A stretch of 6,299 bases of DNA. Source: Thermoleophilia bacterium (GTDB lineage Bacteria; Actinomycetota; Thermoleophilia; Miltoncostaeales; Miltoncostaeaceae). The stretch spans positions 1 to 6,299 of the forward strand of contig JAOTZF010000109.1 of assembly GCA_029861485.1 (NCBI GenBank), written 5' to 3'. The translations under genes were made by a program, and so were the position numbers. A model generated the notes under the pieces. The model was not told the DNA's origin and did no database searches. It worked only from the letters and a program-made list of their open reading frames with translations. Shown here in pieces: positions 4,900-6,299 of this stretch (positions are counted from its first letter, which is position 1; each line of letters opens with the position of its first letter).

Positions 4900-6009
4900 C
4901 TAGTTCAGCGCTGAGGCGAGCGCAGCCAGCAGGCGAGCGTTCTGCTGCGCCAGTCCAACGGTGATGCGCAGCGCGTCCGGAGCCCCGAAAGGCCCCGCGG
5001 GACGCACGATCACGCCCAGCCTCAGCAGGGCATCGTTGACGGCGTTTGCGCGCTCCGCGGTCCCCATCGGCACCAGGACGAAGTTCGCGGCCGACGGCAG
5101 CGGCTGGAGCCCAAGCGCGCTCAAACCCGACGCGAGCATGGAACGCTCGGTAGCGATTTCGTCCATCCGCCGGCTGAGGTGCTCGGGCGCGGACCGCACG
5201 CTTGCGAGCGCCGCGACCTGGGCGGGGCCCGTCACATCGAAGGCGTTTCGGACCTTGGCGAGACCGGCGAGCAGCTTCGCGGGGCCGAGCACGTATCCGA
5301 CCCGGAGGCCCGCCAACCCGTACGCCTTGCTGAAGGTGCGGAACACCGCCAACCGGCGTCCGTCACGCAGCAGCTCCGCCCCGTCATGTCCCCCTGGGGG
5401 CAGGTACTCGAAGTAGGCCTCATCAAGCAGAGGCATCACATGGCCGGGAAGGCGATCCAAGAAGCCCTCGAGATCGGTCGCGGCGACCGCGCCACCGGTC
5501 GGATTGTTCGGGCTCACCACCACGGCGAGCTTGGTGGCGGGCGTGATCGCCGCCAACAGTGCGTCCAAGTCGTAGGAGCCGTTCCTGGCGAGCTCGGCGG
5601 TCTGAATCTCGCCGCCCTGGGTGAGCGTCGCGAGCCGCCACTGGACGAACGACGGCCAGCCCAATGCCAGAGCGTCACCCGGATCGAGCGTGGCGCGACA
5701 GATAGAGGTGATGAGGCCGTCGATGCCGGCGCCGACCATGATCTGATCGGTTGGCAGGCTCAGCCGCTCGGACAGGGCGTCCCGAAGCGCCCAGGCCCCG
5801 GGATCCGGATAAAGACGCTGATCCTCCGCGCAGTCCCGGATCGCCTGGACAGCGGCCGGGAACGGAGGCCATGGGCCCTCGTTGCTGGCGAGCTTCACGA
5901 CCGAGTCGAGGCCAAGCTCCTGCTTCACCTCGTCGATGGGCCGGCCGGGCTGGTAGGGCTGCACCACCTCGAGCGCGGGACGGAGCAGGTTGGGCGGCAG
6001 GTCCGGCAT
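4900..6009 (-). CDS. hisC: histidinol-phosphate aminotransferase-like PLP enzyme
   Basis: The 369-residue class I/II PLP aminotransferase most likely swaps the amino group between histidinol phosphate/imidazole acetol phosphate and glutamate/2-oxoglutarate in histidine synthesis. The HisC-like N-terminus reads NLLRPALEVVQPYQPGRP (residues 7-24). Next come KLASNEGPWPPFP (39-51), YPDP (67-70) and GAGIDGLI (93-100). SPNNPTGG (166-173) contacts substrate and cofactor, DEAYFEY (196-202) holds the PLP-ring Asp, and TFSKAYGLAGLRVGY (225-239) gives the Schiff-base Lys228 and phosphate-binding Arg236. A C-terminal LRITVGL segment supplies the carboxylate-binding Arg. The usual SNENP motif is SNEGP here. 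Start is ATG 6009-6007, 11 bases after the upstream polymerase gene ends, so the two are probably co-transcribed; the ribosome site is poor. No other his genes are visible, so aromatic or other amino-donor specificity is possible. Confidence 0.88.
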   Translation of the reverse strand: MPDLPPNLLRPALEVVQPYQPGRPIDEVKQELGLDSVVKLASNEGPWPPFPAAVQAIRDCAEDQRLYPDPGAWALRDALSERLSLPTDQIMVGAGIDGLITSICRATLDPGDALALGWPSFVQWRLATLTQGGEIQTAELARNGSYDLDALLAAITPATKLAVVVSPNNPTGGAVAATDLEGFLDRLPGHVMPLLDEAYFEYLPPGGHDGAELLRDGRRLAVFRTFSKAYGLAGLRVGYVLGPAKLLAGLAKVRNAFDVTGPAQVAALASVRSAPEHLSRRMDEIATERSMLASGLSALGLQPLPSAANFVLVPMGTAERANAVNDALLRLGVIVRPAGPFGAPDALRITVGLAQQNARLLAALASALN

Positions 6010-6020
6010 CGGCCGGGAGG

Positions 6021-6299
6021 CTAGCTGGCCATCTCCCGCGGCGGGGCGGGCCTCGCCTCGACGAAGCCCTCGAGCGAGAACAGCGCGAGCTGGCGCTGAT
6101 TGCTCAGCCCGGTCACACCCACCCCCAGCAGCCGGAGCGGCTCGTCGCGAGTACGAAGCGCCGCGCCGATCAGCTTGGCTGCGGCCCGCCAGATGCCCAC
6201 GGGGTCATCGGTCGCGTGCGTCAGGGTTTGCGCGCGGGTGATGGTGGTGAAGTCCGGGTAGCGCATCTTCACCGTGACCGTGCGCGCGTAGCGGCCCTT
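6021..6299 (-). CDS. dinB: Y-family DNA polymerase (DinB/Pol IV-like), C-terminal fragment (cut by window edge)
   Basis: The open frame enters from the right edge and gives the last 92 residues. It reads RTVTVKMRYPDFTTITR near its start and RLLGVGVTGLSNQRQLALF later. These match the 'little finger' domain of Y-family translesion polymerases: a V-K-hydrophobic-R/K-y-DF-T-T-R strand, and near the end a L-R-L-L-G-V-V strand followed by a QL.LF segment. The usual C-terminal beta-clamp motif would be the QRQLALF stretch. The catalytic palm is outside the window. Such enzymes copy past damaged template bases. The gene ends in TAG 11 bases before hisC. ImuB or another Y-family branch cannot be fully excluded from this fragment, but the strand matches Pol IV well. 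Confidence 0.82.
   Translation of the reverse strand, partial: KGRYARTVTVKMRYPDFTTITRAQTLTHATDDPVGIWRAAAKLIGAALRTRDEPLRLLGVGVTGLSNQRQLALFSLEGFVEARPAPPREMAS

Noticed and set aside
5179..6024. Plus-strand open frame of 281 codons opposite hisC
   Set aside because: It is antisense to a well-supported aminotransferase and has no recognisable motif.

Overview
The window is GC-rich, gene-dense bacterial chromosome with few spacers. Composition, gene style and the secreted CAP protein with a basic C-terminal domain suggest an actinobacterium, perhaps of the Thermoleophilia/Solirubrobacterales type. That placement is inference; no rRNA or marker tree is available here.

The left half (1-3119, all minus strand) is a selenocysteine (Sec) biosynthesis locus. 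In transcription order it holds selC (tRNA-Sec with anticodon UCA, 3119-3027), a secreted CAP/SCP-domain protein (2786-1929), selD (selenophosphate synthetase, Cys type, 1890-859), a TauE/SafE (TSUP) family membrane transporter (about 843-103), and the first 23 codons of selA (69-1). The transporter sits between selD and selA, so it is a good candidate for uptake or export of a selenium or sulfur oxyanion. selB is not in the window and may lie beyond selA. The oddest point is the selD/transporter junction. The two reading frames are the same, separated only by the selD UGA stop, and no AUG, GUG or UUG lies between that UGA and the end of the transporter's first membrane segment.

The right half starts with a divergent pair of plus-strand genes: a cation diffusion facilitator (3212-4120) and an HxlR-type regulator with an SCP2-like C-terminal domain (4205-4876). 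They converge on a minus-strand pair in which the 3' end of a Y-family DNA polymerase gene (dinB-like, cut by the window edge) is followed after 11 bases by a histidinol-phosphate aminotransferase gene (hisC-like). Nothing in the sequence ties these four genes to selenium. The 92-base gap 3120-3211 separates the Sec locus from the divergent transporter and should carry both promoters. The largest gene-free stretch, 2787-3026, holds short repeats and a terminator-like hairpin.
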